From Neoconidiobolus thromboides FSU 785 (lineage: Eukaryota; Entomophthoromycota; Entomophthoromycetes; Entomophthorales; Neoconidiobolaceae): 49,540 nucleotides of DNA. The position numbers and the translations under genes were made by a program. The stretch spans positions 1 through 49,540 of the forward strand of contig MU626403.1 of assembly GCA_025603075.1 (NCBI GenBank), written 5' to 3'. Each line of letters starts with the position of its first letter. Within the stretch, counting starts at the first letter, position 1. Below are positions 36,001 to 48,529 of this stretch, in pieces. The notes under the pieces were generated by a model. It ran no database searches and had not been told where the DNA came from. It saw only the letters and a program-made list of their open reading frames with translations.

Positions 36001-37354
36001 CTTGAAGGACAATAGGCAATTGTTCAGGCATATTCTGTTTTACTTGAGCTTGTGATAACCAAATTTCAAAAGCAGTTAATTGCTCAGTAAAAAAAGGACT
36101 ATTTTTATACTCAAAAGGCACTCCATTTTCTTCAGCAGCAGTTAAATCTGGTATTTGAGATAAACATAAATCCAAAGCCATGTCCCATGATTTCCAGAGT
36201 GGATGATTATGAGTTTCTGGAAGTTTTGGAACAGAGATAGGATGACATTTTAGTGTTCTCATAATACGATCAGCCAAAAGAAAGTTTCTAAAAAGGGCAG
36301 CCATCATCAAGTCCTGACGAAACAATTTAGTAAATAAAGAAGGAGGTAATAAAGACCAAGCTATAGTATCTGTTATTGATGTAAATACCCAACTTAAATC
36401 TCCAAGTGGAGTCCTACGATCATTTAGCCTTCCTGGTAGCTTTAATACCATTTCTGGAGTAACTTTGATCTTTAAAGGATTTCTAATCACAAACCATCGC
36501 ATTGCCATCTCGATAGGTGTCGTAAGACAAGATGAAAATAAATCTGCCGGCAAATCTGGACTCATAGGTAAAGTTTCATTGGCATCACAAGCTGCAAATT
36601 GAATAGTTTCATAAGCAGATGGGGGCTTTGAAAAACGTGAATCACTATTTAATCTATGTGATTCTTGCTCCCTCTGCTGATTAAAGCGTTTGAATGATTT
36701 AATAATGTTACCTGCTGAAGAACAATCATACACATACATACAAGGTGAGCCGAGCCATGATTGTAAATCAAGGATAGAAATGGGTATATATTGAGTGTAT
36801 GTTTTATTGAAAACCCAAATTTCACCACTGTTTGTAGGTTTAGGAACCCCATGGCCATTATAATGGAATAAGATCCTTTCATCTTTTGAGCTTCTTCTTA
36901 AAGAACAGCACAGCTTCTTAGTATCTTCAACAGTTGGGTCTAAAAATGGCTTATATCTAGCCCTTGGTTGCCAAACCTCATATTGTTGCTGAAGATTCTT
37001 ACTGATGGCATCCAAAGCTTTTGAAGCAGGAAGCGAGTATGGGTCTATCCAACATTCTAGTTTAGCACAAGGACTCGTTTTTACGACATCTGGGGGATCG
37101 ACGCCTATATTTAAACATAATACGAGGGCAACTGAAACCGTTTTTTGCTTATCGCCAAGCCTCCAATCTTGAATATTAATTTTTGGGTTACTTCCCTTTT
37201 CAATTCTGAACTCTTTGTTATATAGAGAATCATGCCTCTTCAAACAATAATATAGCCTAAAAAGGTTATCCATAAAGTCTAATTTTTCTTCTGGGGAGTC
37301 GTCTAAGCCATGCCTTGTGACTTGAATTGAATCTGAATGTGAGCTAGTGTCCAT
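33099..37354 (-). CDS. Raptor/Kog1, TORC1 scaffold subunit
   Basis: Five exons on the minus strand: 33959-37354, 33780-33910, 33638-33724, 33474-33590 and 33099-33426, giving 1352 aa (human Raptor 1335). Raptor presents substrates to TOR kinase in TORC1. The N-terminal conserved (RNC, caspase-like) domain lies at about residues 65-230, with NIGVDPPDVVKTSPCAK, LECWIDP, ILFHYNGHGVPKP and YVYDCSSAGNI; the His and Cys dyad positions of the caspase fold are visible. HEAT-like helices follow (about 400-680), including IPEVRAAAVYALSTL. Next is a Ser/Pro/Thr-rich linker (about 710-900), likely a site of regulation. The C-terminus is a WD40 propeller made of the end of exon 1 plus exons 2-5. Almost all introns are near the 3' end. 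The LAMTOR1-like gene in this window acts upstream in the same pathway. Confidence 0.97.
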
Positions 37355-37983
37355 CTTTAAATATTAATTAAACAATGTTAGTTCCTGCTTAGTAATTAAG
37401 GTTGTGACATGAAAAATAAAAAATGATATTTTTATTTTTGATAAGGTTATAACTTAAATTTTAGTAAAATAAGATAACTGCGAATTTCAAATTTCTCAAA
37501 TTGACATAAATTTCGATAGCCTATGATTTAATATTAATTCTAGTTATATTAACCATAAAGTAATTTAAAGTTAGAGCAAATTAAAAATTATTTGATTATT
37601 TGATTATTTTTAACACCAATATAAACGTATCAAATATCTATTTAAGCAGTATAATTATTACTATTAAGAATTTTTACATAAGAAGAAGATTTTATATGTC
37701 TAGGTAGTACACAAAAGACAGTGAATTTAATCACTAATACTCTTTCGACAACTATACTAAGTTAATTAAACAGGAGTGCTACTCTTTTAACAAATATACC
37801 CTACTTGTTTGGCTTTTACTTTAAACAAATAGTACTTTCTAATATCAGATGGGTAATGTAATAAAATACAACTATTATGCTCGCTAAAGCAGGTGATTAG
37901 ATATAGTTTAAATAAAGCTTGAAAAGAATATATAATTTAAAAAAATACTACATAATTAGTAAGTCAATTTATTTTAAGACAAC
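37355..37983. other. Intergenic region between Raptor and ACBP
   Basis: This holds the Raptor promoter and the ACBP 3' end. AT-rich, no other gene, no dispersed-element copy seen. Confidence 0.5.
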
Positions 37984-38400
37984 TTAATTATATTTAGCTT
38001 GAAGTTCTTTAACAAATTCAATATATTTAGCTTCAGCAGCCTCTTTTGAGGTTCCTATGAAAATAATTTAATAAAAAATACAACTAAATAGATAAAATTT
38101 TACCTTTGAGGTTATTCCAAGCATCCCATTTAGCTTTACCGGCAAGGTCAAACATACCAGTTGGTTTATCTATGTCCAGTTTAATACTTTTTTAGACGAA
38201 AAACTAAAATTCCCTTACCAGTATTTACATCACCAACGGTAGCTTGTTTAAAGTTGGCATAAACTGTGAGCATCTCATCATTTCCTGGCTTTGTTTTGAG
38301 GTTCTTGACATCCTCAGCAGCTTTGTTGAATTCGGCCTAAAATAAGATTAATATCTGAATTTGACACCTAGCATTATTCACTTACACTATTTCCAGACAT
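37984..38400 (-). CDS. Acyl-CoA-binding protein
   Basis: Four exons on the minus strand: 38386-38400, 38219-38336, 38104-38169 and 37984-38054, giving 89 aa, the normal size of a free ACBP. It is a cytosolic four-helix carrier that binds long-chain acyl-CoA esters and supplies them to lipid synthesis. The family core is complete: [20 protein letters not shown] followed by [19 protein letters not shown] and a C-terminal [13 protein letters not shown] helix. The ligand-binding Tyr31, Lys35, Lys58 and Tyr77 are present. The first exon encodes only five residues. A TATATAAA motif lies about 40 bp before the start codon. Confidence 0.96.
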
Positions 38401-38437
38401 TGTTATTAAAAAACTAACTGTAATTCTATTACTTACG

Positions 38438-38445
38438 TTTATATA
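38438..38445 (-). promoter_or_regulatory. Candidate TATA box of ACBP
   Basis: TATATAAA on the minus strand, starting 45 bp upstream of the ACBP start codon. In so AT-rich a genome such a match can be chance; the position is the main support. Confidence 0.35.
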
Positions 38446-39456
38446 CTTTTCACTTCAAGAATTTATTAATATCCTTAAAATGTCCACGTAAGCCAATTCT
38501 CCGTTGTTTAAGTCCTAAATATTTCTGAATAACAAAATTTGATTTGTCGGTTAAAATTATTACGAGCTAACTTACCAATAATTTCATTTTAGAATTGGGT
38601 TGTATCATTGGACACATGTTTAAAGTTGGCATATTAAAACAAGTAGCTATGAAGTAATATAGAAGATTCTTCAATAACTGTAAAGAATGTGGGTTTGGTC
38701 TCCAGCCTACTCATCTTTAAGTTTAATATTTCCTTTTATAAAAACTACACTTTTAAGTTTAAACTTTATGTTCTATTAATAGTTTAAATAATTGAAAATT
38801 GAAATGCTAACAAACGATAAATTACATCATAATTTGTAATGAGTTGAATTAAAAAAAGACAAATTGGCAAACCCCACTAAAAGTTAATATTTTTATTTTG
38901 GGACCTTCGGATATAATTATTGTATCTTAATACGTAAAATTTTATTTTGATAATTAAAAATTTTATATTTGAGCCAATAGATATCATAAAAAATCATCTT
39001 TTTTGACATTAAAACAAATCTAGCCAAATAATAAATCAATTTTGATTAAAGGTGATTGAATACTCGAAATTTATTAAACTTCTGCTTTAAGACAAAGTAA
39101 TCAATAAAGTAAAGCTCTTATAATTTGAACAGGCAAAAAAAAGGTAGTAATTTATAGTAATATATATTTTATAGTATTGACTAACTTCTAATTCTAATAT
39201 CATATATAGTAACCAAAATCATTGATTAATAAGAAGAGGATATAACAGAAGTATAATAGCTAATATGATTAGAACTTCTATGTAAATAAGTATGTAGTTT
39301 ATAATAAAGATTCTGGCTTTTCGGATATTAAACTCTAGCAATAAATATAAAGTAATCTAAACTGAGCACTCTATCACTTGCTGCAATCTTGACCTGATAT
39401 TACATGTGGACATCACTATAAAGTAGATTTTTTAACATCACTTTTAAATCGAATTC

Positions 39457-39562
39457 AATATGGGGATGTATTTTTTTGCTTAAGGATTTTACTAATAATT
39501 TTTTTACTCATAGGCTTAAAAAATGGAAAAGTAATGAAACTAAAAAAACATCCCCATATTAA
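39457..39562 (+). mobile_element. MITE-like dispersed repeat, near-complete
   Basis: Both ends are perfect inverted matches over ATATGGGGATG and CATCCCCATAT. The interior is TTAAGGATTTTACTAATAAT, then a shortened CTCATAGGCTTAAAAAATGG, then AAGTAATGAAACT and an A-run. This is the copy with the cleanest termini, so it is useful for defining element ends. Confidence 0.85.
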
Positions 39563-39767
39563 TATAATCGAATAACCATTATTTCTTGGAATTCGATCCA
39601 CAGTAGCTTACAATACATAATATATTATAGTATTTATCTTTTTAAAGTAAAAAAACTTCGTATTTAAATTATTTACTGACGAGTGAATATAAGTACAAGT
39701 ATGATTTAAAAGACAACAATATATCCTTTTTATTTTCAGATTTAAAATATCGATACATGGATCCATC

Positions 39768-39846
39768 TTGTGTTTAAGAACTTTGCTAATTTTTCTGTTC
39801 AAATAGTACCTAAAAAGCGATGAACTAAAAAAACGCCACCATATGA
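39768..39846 (+). mobile_element. MITE-like dispersed repeat, left end missing
   Basis: TTGTGTTTAAGAACTTTGCT, TGTTCAAATAGTACCTAAAA and ACTAAAAAAACGCCACCATA match the interior and right end of the family. The first 15-20 bp are lost. Confidence 0.6.
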
Positions 39847-39862
39847 TATTGTTCATCCATTA

Positions 39863-39978
39863 AATGGAGATATTTTTTTAGCTTCATCGCACTCTATTTT
39901 TAAGTGCTATTTAAGTAGAAAAATATTAGCAAAATGATTAGTAAGATTATTAGACAAAAAAATACATCTCTAAATATT
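39863..39978 (-). mobile_element. MITE-like dispersed repeat
   Basis: Reverse copy reading GGAGATATTTTTTTAGCTTC, then AAGTGCTATTTAAGTAGAAA, then AAAAAAATACATCTCTAAAT on the plus strand. It has a short internal duplication around the TTAGCAAAATGATTAGTAAG segment. It lies only about 17 bp from the preceding copy in opposite orientation. Confidence 0.7.
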
Positions 39979-40199
39979 ATTTTGGTAAAACAATTGTAGC
40001 TTTAACATATCAAACTATTGTGACTAATATTCAGTACCTCTAGCTTAAGCCATAAATAAATTTTATATTCAATGATAAGCTCTCAGCCGTTTTAAGTTTT
40101 TTATGATAAACAAGTAATTTTTTAAACTTAGCCTATTTTATTAATAATTTGAAATTATTACTATCTTATAAACAAAACTCATATTTCTGGATAAATATA

Positions 40200-40308
40200 A
40201 ATATGGGAGTGTTTTTTTAGCTTCATCATTTTTTCTACTTTTTAAGAGCACTGTTGGGTGGAAAAATTAGTAAAATTCTTAGACACAAAAATACATTCCT
40301 GTATTATT
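40200..40308 (-). mobile_element. MITE-like dispersed repeat
   Basis: Reverse copy reading ATATGGGAGTGTTTTTTTAG, then TTCATCATTTTTTCTACTTT, and ending CAAAAATACATTCCTGTATT on the plus strand. Termini are slightly diverged. Confidence 0.75.
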
Positions 40309-41420
40309 GAAGTAATATCATCCCCATTAGAAAAATATAAAAATTAATATCAACAAATCATATTATCAGATCGAAAAACACATATCAGCTAAAAACGTAT
40401 AAATGGGCGATTACTTCTTTGCTTAACTATGTTCATATTTAATATATTAGTATCAGATGTTGTATTTTCAAATTATTTTAGCTTTGAGTTTAGAAGTCTA
40501 TTGAAAAAATATTTGAAAGTTTAAATTAACAATATAATGTCAACAAAAAATATATATAATAATACTAATAATAACCTTTAATCAAACTTAATATTCTTTA
40601 TATATTAGAGATATTATAATATAACTGCCATTGGCTTACATAAATGTTATAAACTTTAGTTATGCATTTTTTTTTAAGTTTAAAGTATAAAAATCTATAA
40701 CTAGTAGTTTAGCCCCAACAACTTGTTAAATATTGAATTTGCGAAGCCAGGATTTTTGAATATGAATTTATTAATAATGTTCAGAAATATTTTAAAATAG
40801 ATTAGGCGTATTTACCACAGTAAAAAACAGTCTTATCTAAGCTTTATGCAAATATTGTAATTTTTCATTAAACGTTGTATATGAAAGATACCAACTTTTC
40901 TTTTTGAGTACTTTTGTGAAGTATTCAGCTAGTAAATTAATAAAAACAATTAAACTAAGCAGCTTCGCTTTATTAAAGTTTTTAATGATAATTTTAAGCG
41001 AAAAAAGTACCTTATTCACTACATCTATAACATTTACTACTTATTCAATTCAATAAATTAAATATTATTAAAATACCCTATTGAATCTTTTTGTTTTCTG
41101 AGTAAATTTATTATTTCTTTAAAAAGGAAAGAAGCAAAAGTTAAAAAAACAATGAGCTAATTGGGCTAAAACAAAATATACTATTACATAAACACTAAAA
41201 TAGCAGTTAGACAATCTGGCTAAATTTAATGATGGATTAATAGTAAAGAAATAAATTAATAAACTTAGAGCTTAGTGTCCTTATGATTTGGCTAAATTGT
41301 TAACAAAAATATGGGGTTTGTTCTTAAAACATAGTACCTTCTACAGTACCGTTATTGAATTTGATGCGATTAACCTATTTATCTTATCTATAGATCTTAA
41401 ATATATTAACAATAAGGAAG

Positions 41421-41428
41421 TATAAAAG
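41421..41428 (+). promoter_or_regulatory. Candidate TATA box of cytochrome P450
   Basis: TATAAAAG in an otherwise AAGGAAG...GGATAC context, 58 bp upstream of the P450 start codon. It matches the strong TATA consensus, and the spacing suits a short 5' UTR. Confidence 0.45.
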
Positions 41429-41478
41429 GATACAAATAGCATTAGATCTTTTATTTATAACATCTATTTTTTAATAAA

Positions 41479-43108
41479 ATGTCTTGGTTAGAGATTGTAT
41501 CTTACCTCTCATTATTTATTGTATCGCTAGTAGTAATACAAGTAAGTCCAATCAATGATTTCTTGTGTTAAAGTTAACATTGGATTTTATACTAGGTTGT
41601 TTACGCTTTTTACCTTTCTCCATTGAAAGATTTACCTGGCCCATGGCAAGGCAAATTAACTGCCTTTTATTCAAAGTCATTTATTTCTAAAGGCCAATAT
41701 CATACCTTTTTAGAAGACTTGCATGATCATTATGGACCAGTCGTTCACTTTTCTCCAAACCGTGTATCATTTGCCACTAAAAAGGCTGCTGATACTATTT
41801 ATTCAACTTACAAATTCAAAAAAACTCCTTTCTATTTATCATTCAAATATGGTGGAATTACCATTTTTAGTACTTCGTAAGTGCCATTATCCTATCATCT
41901 AACCTATTTAACTAATTTCTTAAAATAGTGATCGCGACCTTCACGCCTCAAGAGTAAATTTTAGTTTTATTTAACTATATTATATTAACGATAACATCTA
42001 GAAAAAAATCCATATGGGAACTTTAAATAAAGAAAATTTAAAGAAATTAGAACCAACTATGGTAAAGATGGGGTTCGTTCCAATGGATAAAAAATTAAAA
42101 GAAATTAGTTTACAAGATGGTGTTTGTGATGTTTATAAATTAATTCATCAAGTATTATTTAATATCAATGGGCAACTTATTATCAGTGAGGATTTTGATT
42201 TACTGAACAAGGAAAATCTGCCTGTCTTAGATTGGTTAAAGAGCACTTTGGCTTATGGTGTATTGCAATTCGAATTTCCTTATATTCCTTTGGTTCCCGG
42301 TAACAGATATGGTAAAGAGGACTATGTTAACTTTTTGAAATACGTTCGTGGCAAGATCTTAGCTCGTAAATCTATCTTTGCTGAAGCTGATAAGAAGGGT
42401 GAAAAGAGACCTGAATTTAATGATATTTTGCAACTATTTTTGGATACTAAAGATGAGATAACTGGCGAAGAATTCTCTATTGAAAATTTACAAGCTGAAA
42501 CTGTGACTGGATTTATTGCTGGTACTGATACCACTGCAAACACCGTTATCTGGACTTTGAAATTATTATTGGATAATCCTGATAAATTAGCTAAATTAGT
42601 TAAAGAAATCGATGATGCTTTTGGCTTAAACGAGGAATACACCTCTGAAACTGTTAGACAAAAGGTTCCATATCTTGAAGCTGTCATCAATGAAGCTATG
42701 CGTTTACACCCAGTATCTTCTGGCTCTTTACCAAGACTCGTACCAAAGGGCGGCGCTGTAATTGAAGGCTATCATATTCCCGAAGATACTGAAGTTGGTA
42801 TTGGCATTTATGCTTACCACCGTAGTGGCGAAGTTTGGGAAAACTCTAAGGAATTCATACCAGAACGTTTCCTTGGAGAAGAGGGTACCAAACGTAAAGC
42901 CAACTTTTTGCCATTCTTAACTGGTCCTCGCTCTTGTGTTGGCAGAGATTTTGCTTGGATGGCAATGTTCCATATTTTTACTACTATTTTTAGAAAATAC
43001 ACTATCTCTTATCAAGATAAAAAGGCACCAATTACCCCACATTATTTCTTAGTATTGAAACCAGAGGAATCTACCATGCTTATTAATGTTAAGGCACGTA
43101 CTTCTTAA
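41479..43108 (+). CDS. Cytochrome P450 monooxygenase
   Basis: Four exons, 41479-41541, 41596-41876, 41929-41953 and 42002-43108, giving 491 aa. A single N-terminal membrane anchor (about residues 5-30) is followed by the proline-rich hinge LKDLPGPW, so it is an ER-bound class II enzyme. It shows the helix-C segment (HASR), the I-helix oxygen-activation motif AGTDTT at 296-301, the K-helix EAMR at 354-357, the PERF motif, and the heme loop FLTGPRSCVG with proximal Cys435. It would need a P450 reductase, not seen here. The family number and substrate cannot be told from the sequence. Its 3' end is 100 bp from the 3' end of the subtilisin gene on the other strand, with no functional link evident. 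Confidence 0.95.
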
Positions 43109-43208
43109 TTTAAGTATATTAATAAATTTTTGACTCTGTATTCAATTTTTTAACATCAATTTTATTTACAAAAAATAACTTTAACTTTTCAAGATATTTA
43201 TTATGTCA

Positions 43209-46018
43209 TTAAATTTCAGAAAGATTCATTTTTGATACATTAATAATTGGTGAGAACCAAGTCTGAAAGTCATCCTTATTTTGTGGGTTTCCGAATGGCT
43301 TAAGTGCCAAAATTTTAAAAACGAATTGTCCATCCACTATACTTTTGGTTTCGTAATTACCACTATCTTCCTCATCAGCAATGTTTTCGTAAACTATACT
43401 TGATTCATAGCTATCAGATTGTTGTTTTGATAGTTTATTACTATCACTGGTCAAATTCTTTTTAGGTATCAGTAGCACTCCATTGAATGGAAAATTGTAA
43501 TACAAATTGTTTGCTTTCTGATCGTTTCTTCCAATATAATTGTTAATTCCCCCTTTAATATATCCCATTTCTTCTTGAGTCAATGGGTTAATAGCTTTAA
43601 TGTATAACATCTTAGTTGGATGTTCGATCCTCACTTTTAATGTTATATTATCTGATTTTTTAAATGATACTTGCAAATTATTATTAATGTCGTTTAAATT
43701 AGTTGAATTAAATTCTTTCTCATCACGATGAAATATCAGCTTAGGGTATTCTTTTGTATTTAGAATAGGTAGTCTTGAATAATTGCCGAAACTAGCTAAA
43801 TATGGAATATGGTAGGGGTCGACTTCACTTTGATTATGACTTACTTTAATATATCCAGATAATAAATTAAAATCATTCATTTTTAAATTATTTGGCATAA
43901 GTATCTCAACTTGTATTATCTTTTTCTCTAAAGGATTTAAATCAAATTTAGTTTGATTAAAGTTTATAGTTGCTTGCGCGTCTACATTTTCTTTAGGAGT
44001 ATCCAAGTACTTTTCATTTTCATAATTGGTTATCGTTGGAGACCCTAAGTGACTCAATTCATAAGAATAGCTTTGGCTTTTGCTACTATTTTCAATTTGA
44101 ATATATTTATATATACTTTTGTTTGTGTCGTTATCACCTTTCGATACTAATTGAGTGTTGTTCAAAATTAATTTTGATGGAAAGAGTTTCGTTTCACTCA
44201 AAACAGTATTATAAATATTCATCAGTCCAGCTCCCTGGCGTAATACTGGGAAAACTGTACCATTTAAAGATGTTTTTTTAGGTTGGGCATTATTATAAAG
44301 TTTAACCTTTAGTTCCTGTGTATCCAATTTTGATAAATTGCTTTTTCTATAGTGCTCATAATATAACGCTATCATCCCACTAGTATATGGTGTAGCCATA
44401 GAAGTTCCAGATAGTGTTGCATACATTCCTAATGGAATTGGAAACGTTGAAAAAATTAAACCACCCGGAGCGCCTAAATCCGGTTTAAGTTCTAGCTCTG
44501 GTCCTGGTCCCCAAGAAGAAAAAGATGAAATTTTACCACCATTTGAATTCACAAAATATGGTGGAGTTGATACTTGAACTCCTTCAGTGCGATTCATTTG
44601 GTTTAACACTAAATTTCCATTTGAGCTGGTCAACCCCAATATGGGTATTTTTAACTTATCTTTCACGTCGTCTTTTATTAATGGTGTAAAGATTCCTGGG
44701 TTGTTATTAATTACTATTAGCCCTATTGCACCTAACTCTTGCGCAATTAAAGCTTTTACTTCAAAGGGGCATTTCCCTCTCTTTGCTATTAAAATGCTTC
44801 CTTTAATGTTAGCATTTTCCAATTCTTCATTTTTGTCACATGCTAACATTTCTTTATTTTTTGATACAACAATATTAGTATTACTAAAATTAAATTTGGA
44901 TGAATTAGGCGCTAATGTATAATCAATCTTTGATAGTGGTAGATGATCCATTGTTAACGCTCTTGCTACATACCTTTCTGAATCAAAAGAAGCAACACTG
45001 ATAACATTATTTCCTATAGCAGGTGAGGCAACTTCAAATAAACCTTTATCCCCATCATTTCCTGCTGCAGCAACGATAATAACGCCCAATGAACTTAATT
45101 TATCAGCTACTACACTATCGGGGTATTCTGACCAAGCAGAACCTCCACCTAAAGATAAATTGATAATATCCATCCCATCTTTGTAAGCTAATTCCATAGC
45201 TTCAATGATAATGTCGCTTTCAACTCGAGCATTACTTCCACATCCAAAAACTTTATAAGCACCTAAAGTTACATTTGGTGCAACTCCTTTAAAATCTTTA
45301 CCATCTGCAGCAATAATACCAGCGACATGGGTCCCGTGACCTCCACATGTATCCCTTGGATCCTCATCAGGCAATGGTGTATTACTCCCATCATAGTCAT
45401 CACCAACCAAATCTTTCCCATACTGTACTTTGCAATTAGGTCCTTTAAAACAACCCCCAAGATAAGGATGTAAATAATCTATTCCAGTATCAATGATTCC
45501 TATTTTAATGCCGCTACCATCCAACTTTAATTTATTTTGAGTATTATGTACCCCAGTTAATTTGTAATTGTCGATTGGATCGCTTATTTTGTCATCATCA
45601 TTTAACGTATACTGTGGTAGCCTTTTAGATAGCTAAAAAAATAAATTAAATAACTTTATATAAAGAACTAAAACATATATACCATAGGCCAGATAGCTTT
45701 GACCGTAGGAAATGAAACGATTTTATGGATTGCTTCTTCTTTACCATGAAATGATATTCCATTAAATAATAAGCAAAATTCTCGCCTTATTAACCACTCT
45801 ATATTATTTTCATTAACTAAATTTTTTAATTGCTCATGCTGTTGGATGCACTCTTCTTCATTCACTGCTTGATTAAACTCTAAAAAGTAGATATCATCAT
45901 TAATTGTTATAGGGCTATCTTTTGAGTCTTCATATTTAGGCAAAGTTATAAGCTTTATTTCCCCACTATTTATAAAAGATATAAAGGTGATAAAATAAAG
46001 TAAAATAGTATTAAGCAT
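43209..46018 (-). CDS. Secreted subtilisin-like serine protease with PA domain
   Basis: Two exons on the minus strand, 45683-46018 and 43209-45632, giving 919 aa. A hydrophobic signal peptide (about residues 1-18) precedes a propeptide to about residue 145. The S8 catalytic domain has Asp160 (GIIDTGIDYLHP), His211 (GGHGTHVAGI), oxyanion Asn304 (AAAGNDG) and Ser523 (SGTSMATPY), all intact. A protease-associated domain is inserted between His and Ser (about residues 350-470, with SILIAKRGKCPFEVKA and GAIGLIVINN). The C-terminal third (about 590-900) is a beta-rich, N-glycosylation-rich region like the Fn3-like domain of PA-containing subtilases. No membrane anchor or GPI signal is seen at the end. 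Such proteases degrade external proteins; secreted subtilisins are numerous in insect-associated and saprotrophic fungi. Role here is inferred. Confidence 0.95.
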
Positions 46019-46510
46019 GAAATTAACTAGTAATAGATGAAAAAAATCAAGGAAATTTAAAATAAAACTGAAAGAAAAAAGTTTTAAATATAATAAAAAG
46101 AATAGAATTATAATATTGTTTTATTTAATAATCAAATATCTACTTTTCCTTTTTTAAAACTTAATTTTTCCTTTTTCATCTTTTTCGTTAAACTCTTTAA
46201 TTTAATTTTTTAGCTCGAACGTTTCAGTTTTAAATTGAATATTTGGCTATTCAGTGTTTTAGCTATTTCTTTAAAAGTTATACATTATTTCGTTATAATT
46301 GAATGTAAGTTTAAAGCTATTTAAAAAGATTAAAGCAAAACAATATAAATACTATATTAATCTATATTAAAGACAATGGGCCTTGTTTAAAAAATAAAAT
46401 TATGACTAATTTTAATTAACAAATTATATAATTAATAAAATAGCGATTATTATCTTCTATGTTCTAAAGAAAGCCCAATATAAGTTACCAAATCCTAGAT
46501 AAATAATACA

Positions 46511-46551
46511 TAAAATAAAAAATAAAAAATAAAAAATAAAAAATAAAAAAT
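46511..46551 (+). repeat. Heptamer tandem repeat (TAAAAAA)n
   Basis: About six units with a strict 7 bp period. Simple-sequence repeat in the protease upstream region. Confidence 0.9.
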
Positions 46552-47419
46552 GAAAGCTTTGCCATGTCTTGTTTTATTTGAAATAATTTTTACAATTGTT
46601 TAATGTCAGTAACTTTATTATGTCATATTAATTTGTATTATCATAGCTATCATTTCTGCTACAGTCTCCAGGAATTTTGTGAACAGCTTCAAAAATCCAT
46701 AAAGTTAAAGTCTAATTTTATTGAAGTGTTTAATACGCTCTAACTGTATCCTCTGGTTATTGAAGATATCTCTGTACCATTTTTTCAATTCAGGTATACT
46801 TTGATGGTCATACCCAAAATTATTCATTCTCACACCCCCACCTTGCAGCTTTCCAGAGTCTATTTAAAGCTTTAATTTTTAGTCTAACTTTTGTTTGATA
46901 AAACCAAAACCAAAAACTCAAAAGTGCTGAACATGGATATTTTACAGAGATAGCACTTTCAGAATTATAATAATATTATATCTCCTTTTAATATCTAAAA
47001 CATATTTTTACACTTTTTTACAATTATAGAAAGTAGGTTTATCATAGTAGATAAAAAATTTAAATAATTTGTTATGATATAAAATAAGCAAATGTTTTTT
47101 AAAAATGGTTTTAATAAATGATTTATATAAAAGTTGACATTAAAATTAACTTTAAACAGGATTTTAATTGGTGGCAACTTTTTTTTAAATATTTTTTAAA
47201 TATTTTTTTATCATTTTTTATATAATAATTGTTAATAAAGCTATTAAAACTATTGGCTTTAAGCTAAAACTTATCAATTATTACTATATATTTATGTTTA
47301 TTTTTTATTAAATATACAGAACAAAGTTTTTTACCATTAGTTCTATAGGTTGAAATTCGATTTGAAATGAACAAATGGATAAAATTTTAAGATTAATTTT
47401 AAAGCTAAACTTCTGTGAA

Positions 47420-47577
47420 ATATCGCTTTGTCAGTCCCATGGTTAATTATAACATAACAATCGCCTAAGCTGTTGTGTTCTCGAGTTCAGAAGAAATCAA
47501 TCCCATGTTCTTATTTTGATTTGTTATGAGAATTTCTAGCTCCATCCAAAAGAATATTATCCTCTCATTTTGATATT
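47420..47577 (+). repeat. Two-part repeat, part A, copy 1
   Basis: It starts ATATCGCTTTGTCAGTCCCA and ends ATTTTGATAT. It matches 49067-49219 in the same orientation with scattered substitutions. It has no long open frame. Confidence 0.8.
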
Positions 47578-47881
47578 TATACTTTTCAGAGTATAAAAGA
47601 GTTTACAGAGTATAGTAGTTTGAGGCTTTTTAACTGAATTATTACCTGACATCTCGAACATTTAATAAAGCCACTAAGTTTTCTTAATAGTATTTTACGT
47701 AGATTTTACATTAGTATTGTCTATTCTATTTGTCTTATATAGCTTGTAACCTATTACGTGCTATTCCTCATAATTCAAGTCTACCTTAGTCACATAAACT
47801 AAGACCTTTCGACTTATAGAGTAGTCAACCCAGCAATAGCTGTTCTTGACTCCAAACTCTGAGTACCAGATTTCACACTTC
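47578..47881 (+). repeat. Two-part repeat, part B, copy 1
   Basis: About 300 bp beginning with a small palindrome (TATACT...AGTATA, 47578-47595) and ending GAGTACCAGATTTCACACTT. It is nearly identical to the reverse complement of 49237-49540, for example TATTACGTGCTATTCCTCAT against its complement there. As read from the other end it starts TGTGAAATC, so it could be a solo long terminal repeat. Confidence 0.8.
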
Positions 47882-48529
47882 TAAATAATATTTTTATTAG
47901 TTTTGATTAACTTGTTTTTTTAACTTACTAGATTTTAAATTTTTAAATTTTTAATATTATCAATTAATGATATTTTTGTTTCGTTATTTTATTTTATTAT
48001 TTATATGATTATTTTTTTAATTATTATTATTCTGATTTTATAATTTACTTTTTGCTTTTTTTATTAAACATATTAAAAGTTTCTAAAAATAAAACAACTT
48101 TAAATATATATTTTAATTAAAATATTAATAAAGCTTGATTTTTTTGTATTTAAAACTTTTTAGTTTATATTTATCTATACATTTTAGCATAAAACCATAA
48201 GTAAAGCACATTTAAAAATAAAAATGTTTTAATATTTTAAAAAGATTAATAACAGACTAAGGGTAGGCAGCAGGCAAAAAGTATGAAATTTAATGCTTAA
48301 AGTTTAATTATTTTATATTAGTTATAAAAAGCTGGAAATTTAAAAAAAACTTAGAATAATTTATTAAAAAATTATACAAAAAAAGTTATTTAATAAAGTA
48401 TAATTATACCAATAATGATAATAACAAAACAAATAAAATAAATATTATTTAATATAGTTGAAGAAACAAATTACTTTATACTAAAAAGTTAATAATATAG
48501 ATAAAATTTGGGACTTAATTACATAATAT

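Larger units (their letters stand above)
38401..41478. other. Intergenic region between ACBP and cytochrome P450
   Basis: A 3.1 kb stretch. Next to ACBP, on the same strand, is a short open frame with good splice signals (38455-38632, see findings). The middle part, 39457-40308, holds four copies of the dispersed element. The right end is the P450 promoter with a TATA-like motif. No other gene is supportable. Confidence 0.55.

Noticed and set aside
44587-44922. 111-codon plus-strand frame
   Set aside because: Antisense to the PA domain of the subtilisin-like protease.
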